Notes under the pieces: model-generated
Told to the model about the DNA's origin: nothing
Database searches by the model: none
What the model saw: only the letters and a program-made list of their open reading frames with translations
Shown here: in pieces, positions 12,601 through 24,313 of the stretch
How the letters are laid out: each line of letters opens with the position of its first letter
Position numbering within the stretch: position 1 is the first letter of the stretch
Translations under genes and position numbers: made by a program
NCBI GenBank assembly: GCA_013368315.1
Contig: JAACJM010000204.1
Coordinates: 62,001 to 126,000 of the forward strand
Reading direction: 5' to 3'
DNA length: 64,000 nt
DNA from: Tetrapyrgos nigripes
Lineage: Eukaryota; Basidiomycota; Agaricomycetes; Agaricales; Campanellaceae

Positions 12601-13128
12601 GCACTCCAGGCTGCTTCATATAGAGGACATGTAGACATAGTCAAGCTTCTGCTTGAGAATGGGGCAGATGTCAATGCTCAGGGTGGAGAATATGGCAATC
12701 CACTCCAGGCTGCCTCATGTGAAGGCAATGTAGACATAGTTGAGCTTCTGCTTGAGAATGGGGCAGATATCAATGTTGAAGGAGGCAGATATGGCACTGC
12801 TCTCCAAGCAGCTTCTGCTGCAGATCTTGATTTTGATTATGATTATGATTCCGATTCCGATTCTGATTGTTACCATGTCAAACTGATCAAAGTACTACTT
12901 GATAATGGAGCAGATATTAATTCCCGAGGTGGTCAATATGGTAGTCCCATTCAGGCTGCTGCCATTGAAGGCAATCAAGAAATATATGACCTTTTGATAC
13001 AGAAAGGAGCAACTCCAATTGATCCTATTTTCACTATCTTTCAAAAGGACCCTAAAATTCCCTTTCCACTTATGGACAATGAACCAGCAGACCATCAGAT
13101 CTACTGCCCACTCTTCTGGAATATGTAG
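9622..13128 (+). CDS. NACHT-ankyrin STAND receptor (NLR-like), copy B
   Basis: Paralogue of copy A with six exons: 9622-9682, 9742-9951, 10014-10172, 10227-10251, 10308-10853 and 10905-13128. They give 1074 codons in one open frame. It lacks the intron that A and C have within the Asn-rich segment, because the sequence there is deleted. Walker A is intact and Walker B reads YIFMDAFDEC. The ankyrin domain is the largest of the set, with thirteen 33-residue repeats. The second and third repeats share the same variable residues and the seventh and tenth do too, which points to recent copying of whole repeats. The twelfth repeat contains an acidic insert (DFDYDYDSDSDSD) made by short GATTCC/GATTAT repeats. 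Regulation is probably through the duplicated promoter upstream. Confidence 0.85.
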
Positions 13129-14589
13129 TTTGTTTTTGATTTGTATCTGAAAGGCAATTATATTCTCTGGATGTATGATGGAATTGTCTCTTTTAAAAAT
13201 CTTCAAAATGAAATTTTACTGTGAATTACTTGTTTCTCCTGCACAAATGTTTATAGTGAATACCTGAAATTTCTGTAGTCTCTTTATGAAAATGAATACT
13301 TTTTATTTATACCTATGCATCCTCAGGTGAGCTTTTTTTGGAACTCAGTAAGTATTTTCTGCCAACTATCAAGTACAATATTCAAGGCTCTGTCAAAGTC
13401 ACCAAATATTATATGAGAGGTTTGATCACTGCACTGATTGTGTTTCTAAAGTGTCCTGTGATATGAACTATTGACTTTATTATGAGTAATATATATTACC
13501 ACGATAGTAAGGAGTCCCAGTGCGTATGGCCTATCCTATTATGCAGCAATAGTTGCCAACGTTGAGGGCCTCCAGCTTGCTTTTGGGGTACAAGATTGAC
13601 ACTAACAAAATGTCCTCACAATCGCTACTGAGGTATGTTAAGTCAGAAATAGATATATATCATCACCCCGTTTAAGGAAGTATAATGCCATTGCATTTCA
13701 GATCATCTTCTTCAACTCGCATCTCGGAGAATGTGGCGATACGTTTCATGGAACGTTCCTGGACCCACCCGACAGCGAGAGGACGAGCTCACGCCTTCAA
13801 TATCCGCAGTAGGTGGCAAACCCGCCGTCTGGTCAACCTGCCTATCTACGTACATACTTCTAGGAATTTACTTCTACTGGGGGAACACATATTGGACGCT
13901 GTTTAATCAATGGAGGGTACCATCATTTCCGATTCGCCGTCATTTGTGGGTTACTGCCCGTGACTCACCCGTGCTTTTCCCTATTCGTTTATCGAGTCTT
14001 CTTCCAATTAGTTTGCGAAGAAAGCCTACTAGGTGATCATAAATGTATATTCAAGAGCTTTTGTTTTGGCGAGCAACTGATAAGTTTGATGGAAGATGAA
14101 CGAAGAGCGAATTTCTTCTGTTTCCGTGAAAATTTGGTGAAAATCCAAACGGCCCGAGTCACCACGATAGCATTCTGTAGCATAGATCCCTCGAGTCTGA
14201 CCTTCAATGATGTCGTTACTTCTGTGAGGACGCTGACAGGAGGGATAGCCAACGCGTTTGAGACTGTTTATCACAGTTGGCATTTTCACAGTGTAAGACC
14301 GGCGTCCCAGCCCGGTAATGACATCATCACACCTTCGACTTCTTCACATTTGTCACTCACACGTTTTTCTTCACGACGACGACAGCGACCATGAAAGACG
14401 GCAAGTCCGTAACAAGTCTATCTACGCTGGTATGTACTATTGTTTCACCTTTCTCTATCTCTTTTCTTCTTCATTGTTTTGACAGTTTGTCCTTCCTTCA
14501 ACCGACGCTGTAAACAGGACGACGTGTTTCGGAGAAGATATACTCGCCTGGTTTACTCTACGTGACTGGGCTAAACTTTCAAGGTGACA
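13129..14589. repeat. Downstream non-coding block, copy B
   Basis: Homologous to 3453-5007. It contains the presumed 3' UTR, the conserved WRYVSWNVPGPTRQRED-coding piece (about 13730) and a pyrimidine-rich stretch. No gene can be supported. It lacks the GC-rich insertion seen in A. Confidence 0.55.
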
Positions 14590-17500
14590 TCCTATGGACA
14601 CGACTACCGTTGGATACAGTGAGTTTAGACTGACGAGGTTGTTGCTTTTTCCGTGTTCTGACGCATTTTACAGTCTTCACCAACCCCTTCGACATCTACT
14701 ACACCTTGTTCTTGCTCTCATCCTCATCCTTAACTGTCCCTGGGCCCACTCCCTACCCAGACTTTAACGTTACACCACCCGCCTTCCCATACTTCGACAC
14801 CAACAATCCCCATCCGCCCCACCCCTCTCCTGCAACGTCGTCCTCACTCCCACCAAATACAGTATAGAGGGGGTGTCACCTATGAAAATGTTGGCGGTGT
14901 AGGGCATTGGAGGGGGCTTTCAAGTCATGGTGGTGGGCGATGGATTTAGGGAGGGGGAGACGTTGAGCGTGCCTCGGCCCTCAAGAGTGCCTTCTCTACC
15001 TGGGACTCGGAGTGGTAGTTGGGTGTTCCTGATGTGGTTCCCATGGGTATGAGGGGAAGCTTGAGCTCCAGGTCTATCGCTCATGCTACGCTTCCCTCTA
15101 CATCAAAATCGGCCGCACTAGACTCCCTCCATATCCGTATCCACAACGCGACCTCTTTCTTGTCCTACTTCTACTCCCTGGCTCGTCAGCCCTCCCACTC
15201 CCATTCCCACTCCCACGTCTATGCCTACTTCTACGCCTCAGCATACACTCTATACTAACGCCAACGCCAACATCCTCCCAACGAAACTCCATGGAAACCC
15301 TTACCCCGTCGTCCCTGTTCCTTCTGTCCCTGTACCCATACCGGTTCCCGTTCCCATTCCAGGTGGTACTTCAGGATACACCTACCCGGTCCCAACTCCA
15401 CCAAGTGACTGTACGCCATACCTCTGCCCCTGGGCCTGGGATTTCTCATTCCCCTCACCCACTTCCATGCCCACGCCCACCTTCAACTTCGCAGATACAG
15501 GCGGAAGGGGAGTTAGACATACGGATACAGTTTTTTCGATGCAGTGTTTTCACTTTCCAGTATCAATATCCCCAAATGCAAGTACCTGTACCCCTCCCCA
15601 CCCCACATCGAAACCAGTTACACCACCCATCCTTACCCCGACGTTGACATACACTCCCGACTCACACGCAAACACAAACAACGTCGATGTCTCCTCGAGC
15701 AGCATGAGCATCGTCAAGGCAAACGGGGGGTTCACAGGAATGCGAATATGAATACGGATAGTCGGAAGGATGTCGATGTCGAAGAGGTGGTATGGGCATG
15801 GACGAGGAGAGAAGCAGAGAGGTGAGGGATCTAGAGGCGAAGGAGGTAGAAAGGGACAGGGAGATGAAGGGGAGGAGGGGGGTATGGGTACCTCCATCCC
15901 CACCAACCGGGTATGGATGTGGGTTGCCTATACATATAGGGGGTATGGGTATGGTCGTTAATGAGGGATGGACCCCTCATCTTGTGGATGCGAGGAGGAC
16001 ACCTACACCTATACCTCCGAAAAGTCAAGGTCAAAGTCAAAATCAGAGTCATGCGCAGGATCCTCGTCCCGTTCCTAGTCCCGGTCAAGGACAGCGACAA
16101 AGACAGTGTTCTAATGCTACTCCTATTGCTATTCCCATTGCTAATAGCTATACCCACTCCCAATGCAAATGCGAAACTGTCACCACCACCCGTCACCACT
16201 GTCACCACCACCCACCACCACCGTCACCATCACCGTCGTCGTCGTCATCATCATTAGTGATGGCTCCCGCTGCCACTGCATATGCCACCTCTTCGTCTTT
16301 TTCTTGCAATGACCAACTCGGCGACCAAATTGACCAGATCAACGCAAACGCAAACGGTCCCGGCCTACCCTCCAACGCTAATCCTAATTGCAACGCCGCT
16401 AATCTCGATGCTGTACCTAACACCAACACCAATGTCGGTGCCGACGCAGACCAGTACCATCCCAAGTCTACATCTACATCTCTTCCTGACCCCGGCCCCA
16501 TCTCTCTCTCTAACGCATTCGGGTATGCATACCCTGCTAATATGAATACCGCCATTCATCCAACGTCAACGTCTAGTGCCAATGATGCCGGCGCTGACTA
16601 CGCCTGTTCCCGCTTTCTCATGCAAACGCAAACGCATGCCACGTCTAATCCCATTCATCTCCCCTCCTTCTCCGAGTGCGAAAGTGCATGTGGGAGCGTG
16701 ACCATCGACATGGACGTGAATGACCCCCCTGTTTATGGTGATGTTGCAAAGGAAGTCGGGGAGAGAAGAAGCCGGGAAAGAAGGAGTGGGGAATGGGAAA
16801 GGTGGAGAGGATATGGCTATGGCTATGGAGGTGGAAGACGTGGAAATGGACGTTGCTCAAGAATTGGGATTTGGATTTGGATCAAGATTTGGTGTTGCGA
16901 AGGAGAGGATGTTGGTCTCCACGCCCGACCCTGACCCCTACCCCTGGGTTTTCGCGTTCTTCTTCTACTTCTTCTTCGACTTCTACGTCATTCGCTTCTA
17001 CGTGGCCAAACCCATCGTCATTGATATCTGTGTCGACATCCAGTACAACGTTGTTACCCCGCACTCCTGTTGCACTGCTTGTGAGATGTGGTCATGGGTT
17101 CGGAGATGGAGTTAGGAGATGGAGTTAAAGTTGGTACGGACCTCGTTAAGGCAGTTAGTGACGTGGTTCAGGTGAGTTCAATTTGTTGTCTTTATCTCAC
17201 CAAACTTCTACTAACCCTCCACGTATCTATCTAGGGGTGGTCACCGCACCATGTACGGCCACAGTCATAAGAAATACGGCTGCAGATGGCTATGGGAGCG
17301 CCGTGACCGTGTCGTATAAATTCTTTTTCTATTCGAGACAGTACAGCTACTGTATTTAATGGCCGTGTCACGGCTTTACGGAATAAAAATTTCCATCTAT
17401 TCGTACAACAGGTTTTTGCAAGGTCTTCGATGCGTAATAGGTAGTCTAAAGTGAACCAAACGAGACTTCTTCCCGGTACAGTGTCTCAATGGAGTGCCAG

Positions 17501-18140
17501 GCTTCGAGAAAGCTTCTCTACTCATCACCATAATATCTAGAACTACTCCCTGATGCAATGCTAGGGGCTCTTGTAGTCGTTGGCTGTTGAAAGTTACAGC
17601 GTGTGATGAGATTCTTTATGTCAGCACGAAGGCGTAGCAGTACAAAGATGCCATGAAGAAACAAGTTCATGCAATCCAAAGACATGGGCAAGAGACGAGG
17701 GAGAGAAATAGAGTAAACGCGCTTGGAACGAACATCTCTTGCCCCCGTGGCAAAGGTCACTCATGGCCGTATTGCCATATAGACAGCCGACGGTCTTGCC
17801 GTTGCCATGTCGTTAAAATTTGCTCCAGACTTCATATACGGTACAGCGTAGTAGCCGTATCTATCATCCGTGCACACTAGGGAATAGCACGGGTTCACGT
17901 TGGGTTCACGGATAAACAGCGGGTTGGGAGGTACGGGGTTGGCGGGTACGGGTACGGGTCAGCATCTCTGAACCCGCCAAAACCCGCCACCCAGTGAAGG
18001 GATCAATGACGTCCTCGCTATGCGATATATCAATGCCGTTTAGACCTGAAAGGCGGGTGTGAATTTTCTAATGGTTGATTGGAATGACTCTGAGCTTTAT
18101 CCTTAGCTTCTCTCCTCCTCTGCTGATGAGATTGAAAGGT
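14590..18140 (+). pseudogene. Low-complexity Asn/Ser/Pro-rich gene relic, copy 1
   Basis: Coding-like sequence of unknown family. The 5' end is the same intron-plus-exon module found in the oxoprolinase relics (GTGAGTTTAG to TTTTACAG, then GGTGGGCGATGG). From about 14965 it switches to Pro/Thr-rich sequence, then a long Asn/Ala-, Ser- and Gly/Tyr-rich open stretch (15792-16934) with His, Pro and Asn runs. The 3' part reads as an exon ending before GTGAGT near 17170, interrupted by inserted DNA, and resumes near 18070 with a piece resembling DWNxxELYP...LLMRLK. Frames shift several times and the second copy (30-41 kb) is also broken. Low-complexity composition like this occurs in fungal regulators, but no DNA-binding domain is visible. 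Confidence 0.45.
17232..17857. mobile_element. Possible small inserted element inside an intron-like region
   Basis: This 626-bp segment interrupts sequence that is continuous in the related copies near 40980 and 41570. It is bordered by TATCTATC on both sides (17224-17231 and 17858-17865), but related copies contain that motif twice naturally, so it may not be a target duplication. Terminal inverted repeats are poor. A second GC-rich palindromic piece (17875-17996, ends CACTAGG and CCAGTG) follows directly. Confidence 0.35.
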
Positions 18141-18374
18141 TTGGACACTTGAGCCTTCTGTGAGTGTTCATTTCTTCCTATGCGACCCGTTATTTATCGT
18201 TTTTGTGTACCTAGTCCCAACAGCTACACATCTTCCATTATCCAATAGGGGATTGCTACTCGTTTCCAACTTGTTTCCCTTGTCCTCAGCAAGTTCACTT
18301 GTATTCCTGCCCATCCAAGTACCACCAGAAATCCACCCAGGATTGATCCCTGTAGTGATAGGGCAACTAAGTGT

Positions 18375-19085
18375 CAAGGGGGGTCAGAAATTTTATTTTA
18401 TTACACGATGCCTAAAATTTTTTAACGGTCTCTGAGGCTCGACCGACCGAGCGCTCCTGCCATATATGGAAGGTGGGGTCATATGACTAAGCAGCCATGC
18501 ATCAGATTGCAGTCACTAGTACTGCCGCCTCTTGTAAGACCTCTCTCCTTTGCATACCTCACAGCGCCATCCCCGGGGAACCATTGTACAGGGACAGTTC
18601 GCATGTTCATTGACAATGGGAATCTATAGTATACAGTACGTAATAAGTATGAGTGATATAATTGACAGAGGTTACGCTTGGGGTTATGCTGAAAGAAGAC
18701 TCACAGTGTTAAGGTCAGGGAGTTCTTCGTCCGAGTTAATCATGCTTCCAATGTGCTAGAAAGAAACTAGAGCACGACGCATATATGTCAATTGGTATTG
18801 TAGAAATTTTCCACCAATCAGAAGAGAGTAATAAGTCAGCCCGATGCATCGGGCTTCAGTCAAGAGTCAGTAATATGACACCTATGCTATTTCGCGCTTT
18901 TGACAGCTGTTTTGCAAGTTATATGGGTCTCAGAAATCACTATAACATTGAGAATACTCAAAATTGCACATATTTCCTCCTCAAAGCCTCGAAAATTTTT
19001 GAGTCACCAAAATTTTTTAGTGGCCTCGACCACTCGACCGACCGACCTCCGGAGTGTGCCGGTCCGCATTCCCGGACACCCCTTG
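18375..19085. mobile_element. hAT-like non-autonomous element 1
   Basis: A 711-bp element with ends CAAGGGGGG and CCCCTTG. It is flanked by a perfect 8-bp direct repeat, CTAAGTGT (18367-18374 and 19086-19093). Subterminal regions share AAATTTTTTAACGG and CTCGACCGACCG with the element at 39619. The 8-bp duplication and CA-type ends fit the hAT superfamily. No transposase is encoded, so it would need one in trans. Confidence 0.8.
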
Positions 19086-19093
19086 CTAAGTGT

Positions 19094-20740
19094 AGATAGA
19101 TGAAACTATGTAGCTTTCAATAGAAAGCTATTAATAATTAATTTCACAATAAAACACTCAATAAGACTCCTTGAGTTCGAAGAGAGCTTGGGGAGATAAG
19201 GACTCGCGAGCGAAGGTCCACACTCTGGAAGGTTCACTAGTTTAGGTGGGTGGTAAGGTGTTTGAGTATGGTGTATTCACTTTAATGGAGATTCCTCAGT
19301 AACTCTAACTGGAGTCCGCAGGTTGAGATCCCCCGTTCAAGATCAAACACACACACACAATAACTCAATGCACAAAAGTATTCTCTGGTTCCACCCGGAG
19401 ACGAGGTTCTCTAGTGTCAAACGGGGGAGGTAGTTTTTTCTTTTTTTTCCACATATCTACATTTAAGGTACTTATATACATGTCCGTTAAATTAGTGACA
19501 GGATAAATACAGGAGGTGCAGTCGCGAATAATAACTAGTCTTCTCCACAGGTTTCCAATTCGTTGAATGGTCGGTGCGGGGCTCACCCACTAGCTCGCTA
19601 ATTTGGTAAGTTTGCTGTCAGGCTTGGAGCCTCAGTGCATCACTTTATATTCTTTATCTTCTTTTCTTTCCCTCCTTCGAGTCTCCCTGAGTTTGTCTTT
19701 TAATTATTCAGGTGATTCATATATGTCACTTCTCATTCCTTCGCAATGAGTCTTCAAGAGCTCCAATAACTCAAAAGTCAAGGTGAATTGTCTTTTGTTC
19801 TACTCGGGTTTCAATCTGTACTAGCCTGGAGCCACAGCTCCGTTTGTTCAGCTAGTACTGACGGAGGAGCCTAACGCGGACAGGCTCAATCCAGTCAGAT
19901 TCAAATTGTGAGTGAATTAATATACCACGAGTCGTACCGGTAGCACAAAATATAACTGGGAAGCTGGAGGTTGTTATTGTTCCTGTTAATGATCATTGCC
20001 TCTTCCTTGTTGCCTTGGAGAGCGTTTGGTAGTGGGGTTCCGACTGCTGGGGTGAGGTCTCAGGTTGCGTGGATATTGTTTTGCTGTTGCTTTCACTTGT
20101 ACTTCCTTTCCGCAGTCTTAGTTAATTCATGTTTCATTTATACCTGTATGTTTGATCTTGGTTTTCCTGTTGTCACAAATTTACAGAATACGTGAAGTTT
20201 TGAAGTGAGTTGTAAGGATTGTCCATTCACCCGAGAAATAATTTCGGCGCTTTAGTGATAGACATTGTTCAGTCAAGTCCTTCGTTCAGGCTCCAAGTAA
20301 GTACACATATAATACGCCTGTTTACGAGGATGTCTAACTTTACTTGTCAGCCTGGTCAATAGGTTTGAATGCATTGAGAATCAAATCTTTGTCAGAAACG
20401 TCTATTTGGAGGCTATGAAGACACAGAGTCAGTTGAAGTCAGTACTGTGCATCTGTGAAAGAACGTGCGGAACAAGGGTGTTCTGGCTGGAGGTCTTCTT
20501 TAACGCTTGCAGAAGCCTTCCAGTGCTGTAGACCCTGGCTCCATTCTTGGAGAGCTCCTTTGTAATCAGCTCATCAATCCGCGGGTAAATCAGGTCAGAC
20601 GAGAATCATCAGATCAAGACAGGAGAGAATCAAAGCAGTCTACATTTGCTTCCTTTTGGCTTCCTTGCTACCACTAGACAGTTTTTGGGGGGTTTTTTTT
20701 CCTGCTTGTGTTTTTTGTCCCTGTGCACCTCTTCCCCCAT
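19094..20740. other. Unassigned stretch between the hAT-like element and unit C
   Basis: I find no supported gene. It contains a CACACACACA run (19349-19359), polypyrimidine tracts and a short hydrophobic open frame (19971-20195) without codon or homology support. This sequence is not repeated elsewhere in the window, so it may be one further inserted element or old intergenic DNA. Confidence 0.4.
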
Positions 20741-20993
20741 AGGGAAAGTACCAGTAAATAATATTCCTCACTCTTAACAACATAGGTTGGCTGGTCTTTC
20801 GCAAAGCCTTATCTTTGATTCTCTGGTACGCTGCATATAAAGGGTCATGTGACTTCAGACACTTTTCAAAACTTCTTGCGCTTTGCCATCAACCACTCTA
20901 TCGAGCGTTAAAGACCAAGTTGTGAAGATCTTATTACATCAAGGTCAGCAGGTCTTTTGCGAGACCTTATCTTTGATGCTGCATTGTGCTTCT

Positions 20994-21059
20994 TATAAAC
21001 ACTCATGTGACTTTAGACACTTTTCAAGCTTCTCGCACTGTGCAACCACCGTTCGAAAG
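20994..21059 (+). promoter_or_regulatory. Core promoter of NLR gene C
   Basis: TATAAA at 20994-20999, 61 bp upstream of the ATG, is identical in position to gene A. A diverged second copy of the promoter module lies just upstream (ATATAAAGGG near 20835), as in gene B. Confidence 0.5.
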
Positions 21060-24000
21060 ATGAAACGAGGCATTGACAACGTGACTGAACAAAACAAACG
21101 CAAAAAACTGGTATTAGCAGGTCAGTGTCAATAAGACTTCAGAAAATCAACTGTGAATTTAATTCTGTACGAAATGTAGATCCAGATACTGGTCCAGTTG
21201 GTAGAGCAACTGAGAATGAAACTTATCTCGATGGTCAAATTCCACAAGGACCAAGGATCACTGCAGGGAGAGATGTGCATATGAACAATGTCCAGGGTAA
21301 CCAGAACCAGACAATCAACAATGATTATCGCCAGACAGTCAACTCAAACAATATTAATAATATTCAGACAGGTAACCAATATTTTATTGTTCACAACTTA
21401 TTTGATCATCAATTAACACAGGAGGAAATAATACTTTTGTCATGGTGGATATGAATGCAAGTAGGTTAATTCACTCTGAATAATTTGTGAAAAACTAGAA
21501 CTGTATACTTACAATCAATAGTGGATAACATCAAGAAGTGGATCAATGCACCTGATTCATCTTTCAATTTCAATGCTGCATATGATAAGATGACAAAGGG
21601 CACTGGAGAGTGGCTCCTCAAGGACTCCAGATTGATTCAATGGAAAGAAAGTGGAGGGCTACTCTGGCTTCAAGGCAAAGGTAGACTTGACTTAATTCAA
21701 TGTAGACCAATTCCCTGACTGAGATCTGTTGTAGCTGGTTCTGGAAAGACTTTTCTGCTGTAAGTATTCTGACTTTCAAAAAAGAAATTCTATGAAATCC
21801 ATTAATTTTCAATCCTTTAGCACCAAAGCAATTACCAGTCTTAAGGCTGACAATCATGATGTCCTCTATTTCTATTTTGATACTCGAGATCAAAGCAAAG
21901 CCAAAGCAACCTATAAAGGAATGCTTGCTTCCCTGATGCTGGATATGGGCCTTCAATTCAATCAAGCTCAGTTGATGAATCTTTATGAGAAATACAACTC
22001 AGGAAGGACTCAAATGCCAGCTGATGCTATGAAGTCTACCTTGTTGGATTTTCTCAGGCAGAAGTCTTCATCTATGTTCATCTTTGTAGATGCATTTGAT
22101 GAATGTGACAATCAGGAGCAGCATCCAGTGACAGAATTTATTCAACAGCTACTGGTGCAAGGCTTAAAGGTTCATATTTGTGTCAGCTGCAGATATCCAG
22201 CTAATCATATTGGGATGAATGCTGGTACTTATGAGATATCTCTCAACGCAAAGGTTGTAGAGGGAGATATAGGGATATATATCCAACAATCTCTTCAATC
22301 CAAGCCATTATTTGTCAATATCAAAGAGGAAGTAACAGAGGCCCTGTTGCATGGTTCTCATGGACAGTAAGTATTATTTTTCTGATTCAATCTGTTTAGT
22401 AGCTAATACTGTAAAGGATTCGATGGGTAGATTGCCAAATTCAATATTTCCACCAGCTAGGGTCAGGGCGAGCAATCAGGAAAGCTCTGAAAAGTCTACC
22501 AAAAACCTTGGAGGAAACTTATGAGCAGGCATTGAATGCTATCAAAAGAGAGCATAAAGACGATGCACAGGCCATATTGAAATGGCTTTTATTCGGATAT
22601 GAAGAGTTGACTATGAAAATGCTGCCAGAAATATTTCGGATTGATTTTGAGCAACAAAGTTTAGATGATTCAGAGCCCATACAGGCACATGACTTGTGCA
22701 ACATTATCAGCTCAACATTAGTTGTGGTCCAAAAAGTGACTTACTGGAATGATCAACAAGATACCCTACAACTAGGACATCCATCAGTGAAGGAGTATAT
22801 TGTTTCAGAAGAAATAAAAGCAAGTTCAGCCAAGCTTTTTCAGATCAATGATCAGCTGGCACATGAATTCATTGCTCAATGTTGTTTAATCTATCTACCG
22901 GTTTGTGGAAAAGATGGACATATAGACTTGAAACTGTTTCCTTTAGCAGGTTATGCTGTGAACAGATGGACAGAACATGTCAGAAATTTAGAACAATTGG
23001 GAGATCCAGTCAAGTGTTTAAGTTTACATTTGCTCACAGATACAAATATATCCTGCTTGACATGGATGAAGTTGACACATTATTGTTGGGGGGCTGCTGC
23101 AGAGTCTGCTCTGCCATTTTATTACGCCAGCATGGTTAATCTGCCTAATATGATATTGTTAATGATAGAGAATGGGGAAGATGTTAACGCTCAGGGTGGA
23201 GTATATGGCACTGCACTCCAGGCTGCCTCATGGGAAGGCAATGTAGACATAGTCAAGCTTCTGCTTGAGAATGGGGCAGATGCCAATGCTCAGGGTGGTA
23301 GATATGGCAATGCACTCCAGGCTGCTTCATATATAGGCAATGTAGACATAGTCAAGCTTCTGCTTGAGAATGGGGCAGATGTCAATGCTCAGGGTGGAGA
23401 ATATGGCAATGCACTTCTGGCAGCTTTAGGTGCAGGAAACAAAGCTGTAGCCAACCTTCTGCTTGAGAATGGGGCAGATGTCAATGTTCAGGATAGACTA
23501 TATGGCAATGCACTCCGGGCTGCCTCATGGAAAGGCAATGTAGACCTAGTCAAGCTTCTGCTTGAGAATGGGGCAGATGTCAATGCTCAGGGTGGTGTAT
23601 ATGGCAATGCACTCCAGGCTGCTTCTGCCTCATATAGACGAAATGTAGACATAGTCAAGCTTCTGCTTGAGAATGGGGCAGATGTCAATGCTCAGGGTGG
23701 TCAATATGGCACTGCACTCCAGGCTGCTTCATGGAGAAGAAGTGTAGACATAGTCAAGCTTCTGCTTGAGAATGGGGCAGATGTCAATGCTCAGGGTGGT
23801 CAATATGGCACTGCACTCCAGGCTGCTTCATATAGAGGATATGTAGACATAGTAAAGCTTCTGCTTGAGAATGGGGCAGATGTCAATGCTCAGGATGCAG
23901 TATTTGGCAATGCACTCCAGGCTGCTTCACAGAAAGGGAATGTAGACATGGTCAAGTTTCTGCTTGAGAAGGGAGCAAATGTCAATATTGAAGGAGGCAA

Positions 24001-24313
24001 ATATGGCACTGCTCTCCAAGCTGCTTCCATTGCAAACTTCTCCAAGCGGGGCTATGACTATGTCAAACTGATAGAAATACTCCTTGATAATGGAGCAGAT
24101 ATTCATTCCCGAGGTGGTCAATATGGTAGTCCCATTCAGGCTGCTGCCATTAGAGGCAATCAAGAAATATATGACCTCTTGATACAGAAAGGAGCAACTC
24201 CAGTTGATTCTATTTTCACTATCTTTCAAGAGGACCCTGAAGTTCCCTTTCCACTTATGGACAATGACCCAGCAGACTATGAGATCTACGGCCCCCTCTT
24301 CTGGAATATGTAG
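21060..24313 (+). CDS. NACHT-ankyrin STAND receptor (NLR-like), copy C
   Basis: Closest relative of copy A in its 5' half. Seven exons: 21060-21120, 21180-21371, 21422-21460, 21522-21680, 21735-21759, 21821-22366 and 22417-24313, joining to 972 codons without a stop. It has the same Gly/Asn/Gln-rich N-terminus, Walker A GKAGSGKT split by an intron, Walker B FIFVDAFDEC and an SCRYP motif. There are ten ankyrin repeats; the third (GNALLAALGAGN) and fourth (GNALRAASWKGN) are the most divergent and look older. The last repeats contain IANFSKRGYDYVKL in place of the acidic insert of B. The intact frame and conserved splice sites argue that it is a live gene. Confidence 0.85.

Noticed and set aside
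15831..16860. Several long open frames on both strands in the low-complexity region
   Set aside because: Repetitive GC-rich sequence keeps all frames open by composition. Only the frame supported by the second copy was considered, and it is broken.
17875..17996. GC-rich palindromic piece as a separate transposon
   Set aside because: Ends CACTAGG/CCAGTG pair only partly and no target duplication flanks it, so it is mentioned only within a neighbouring entry.
19971..20195. Hydrophobic 74-codon open frame
   Set aside because: No homologous copy, no splice or promoter context, and composition explains it.
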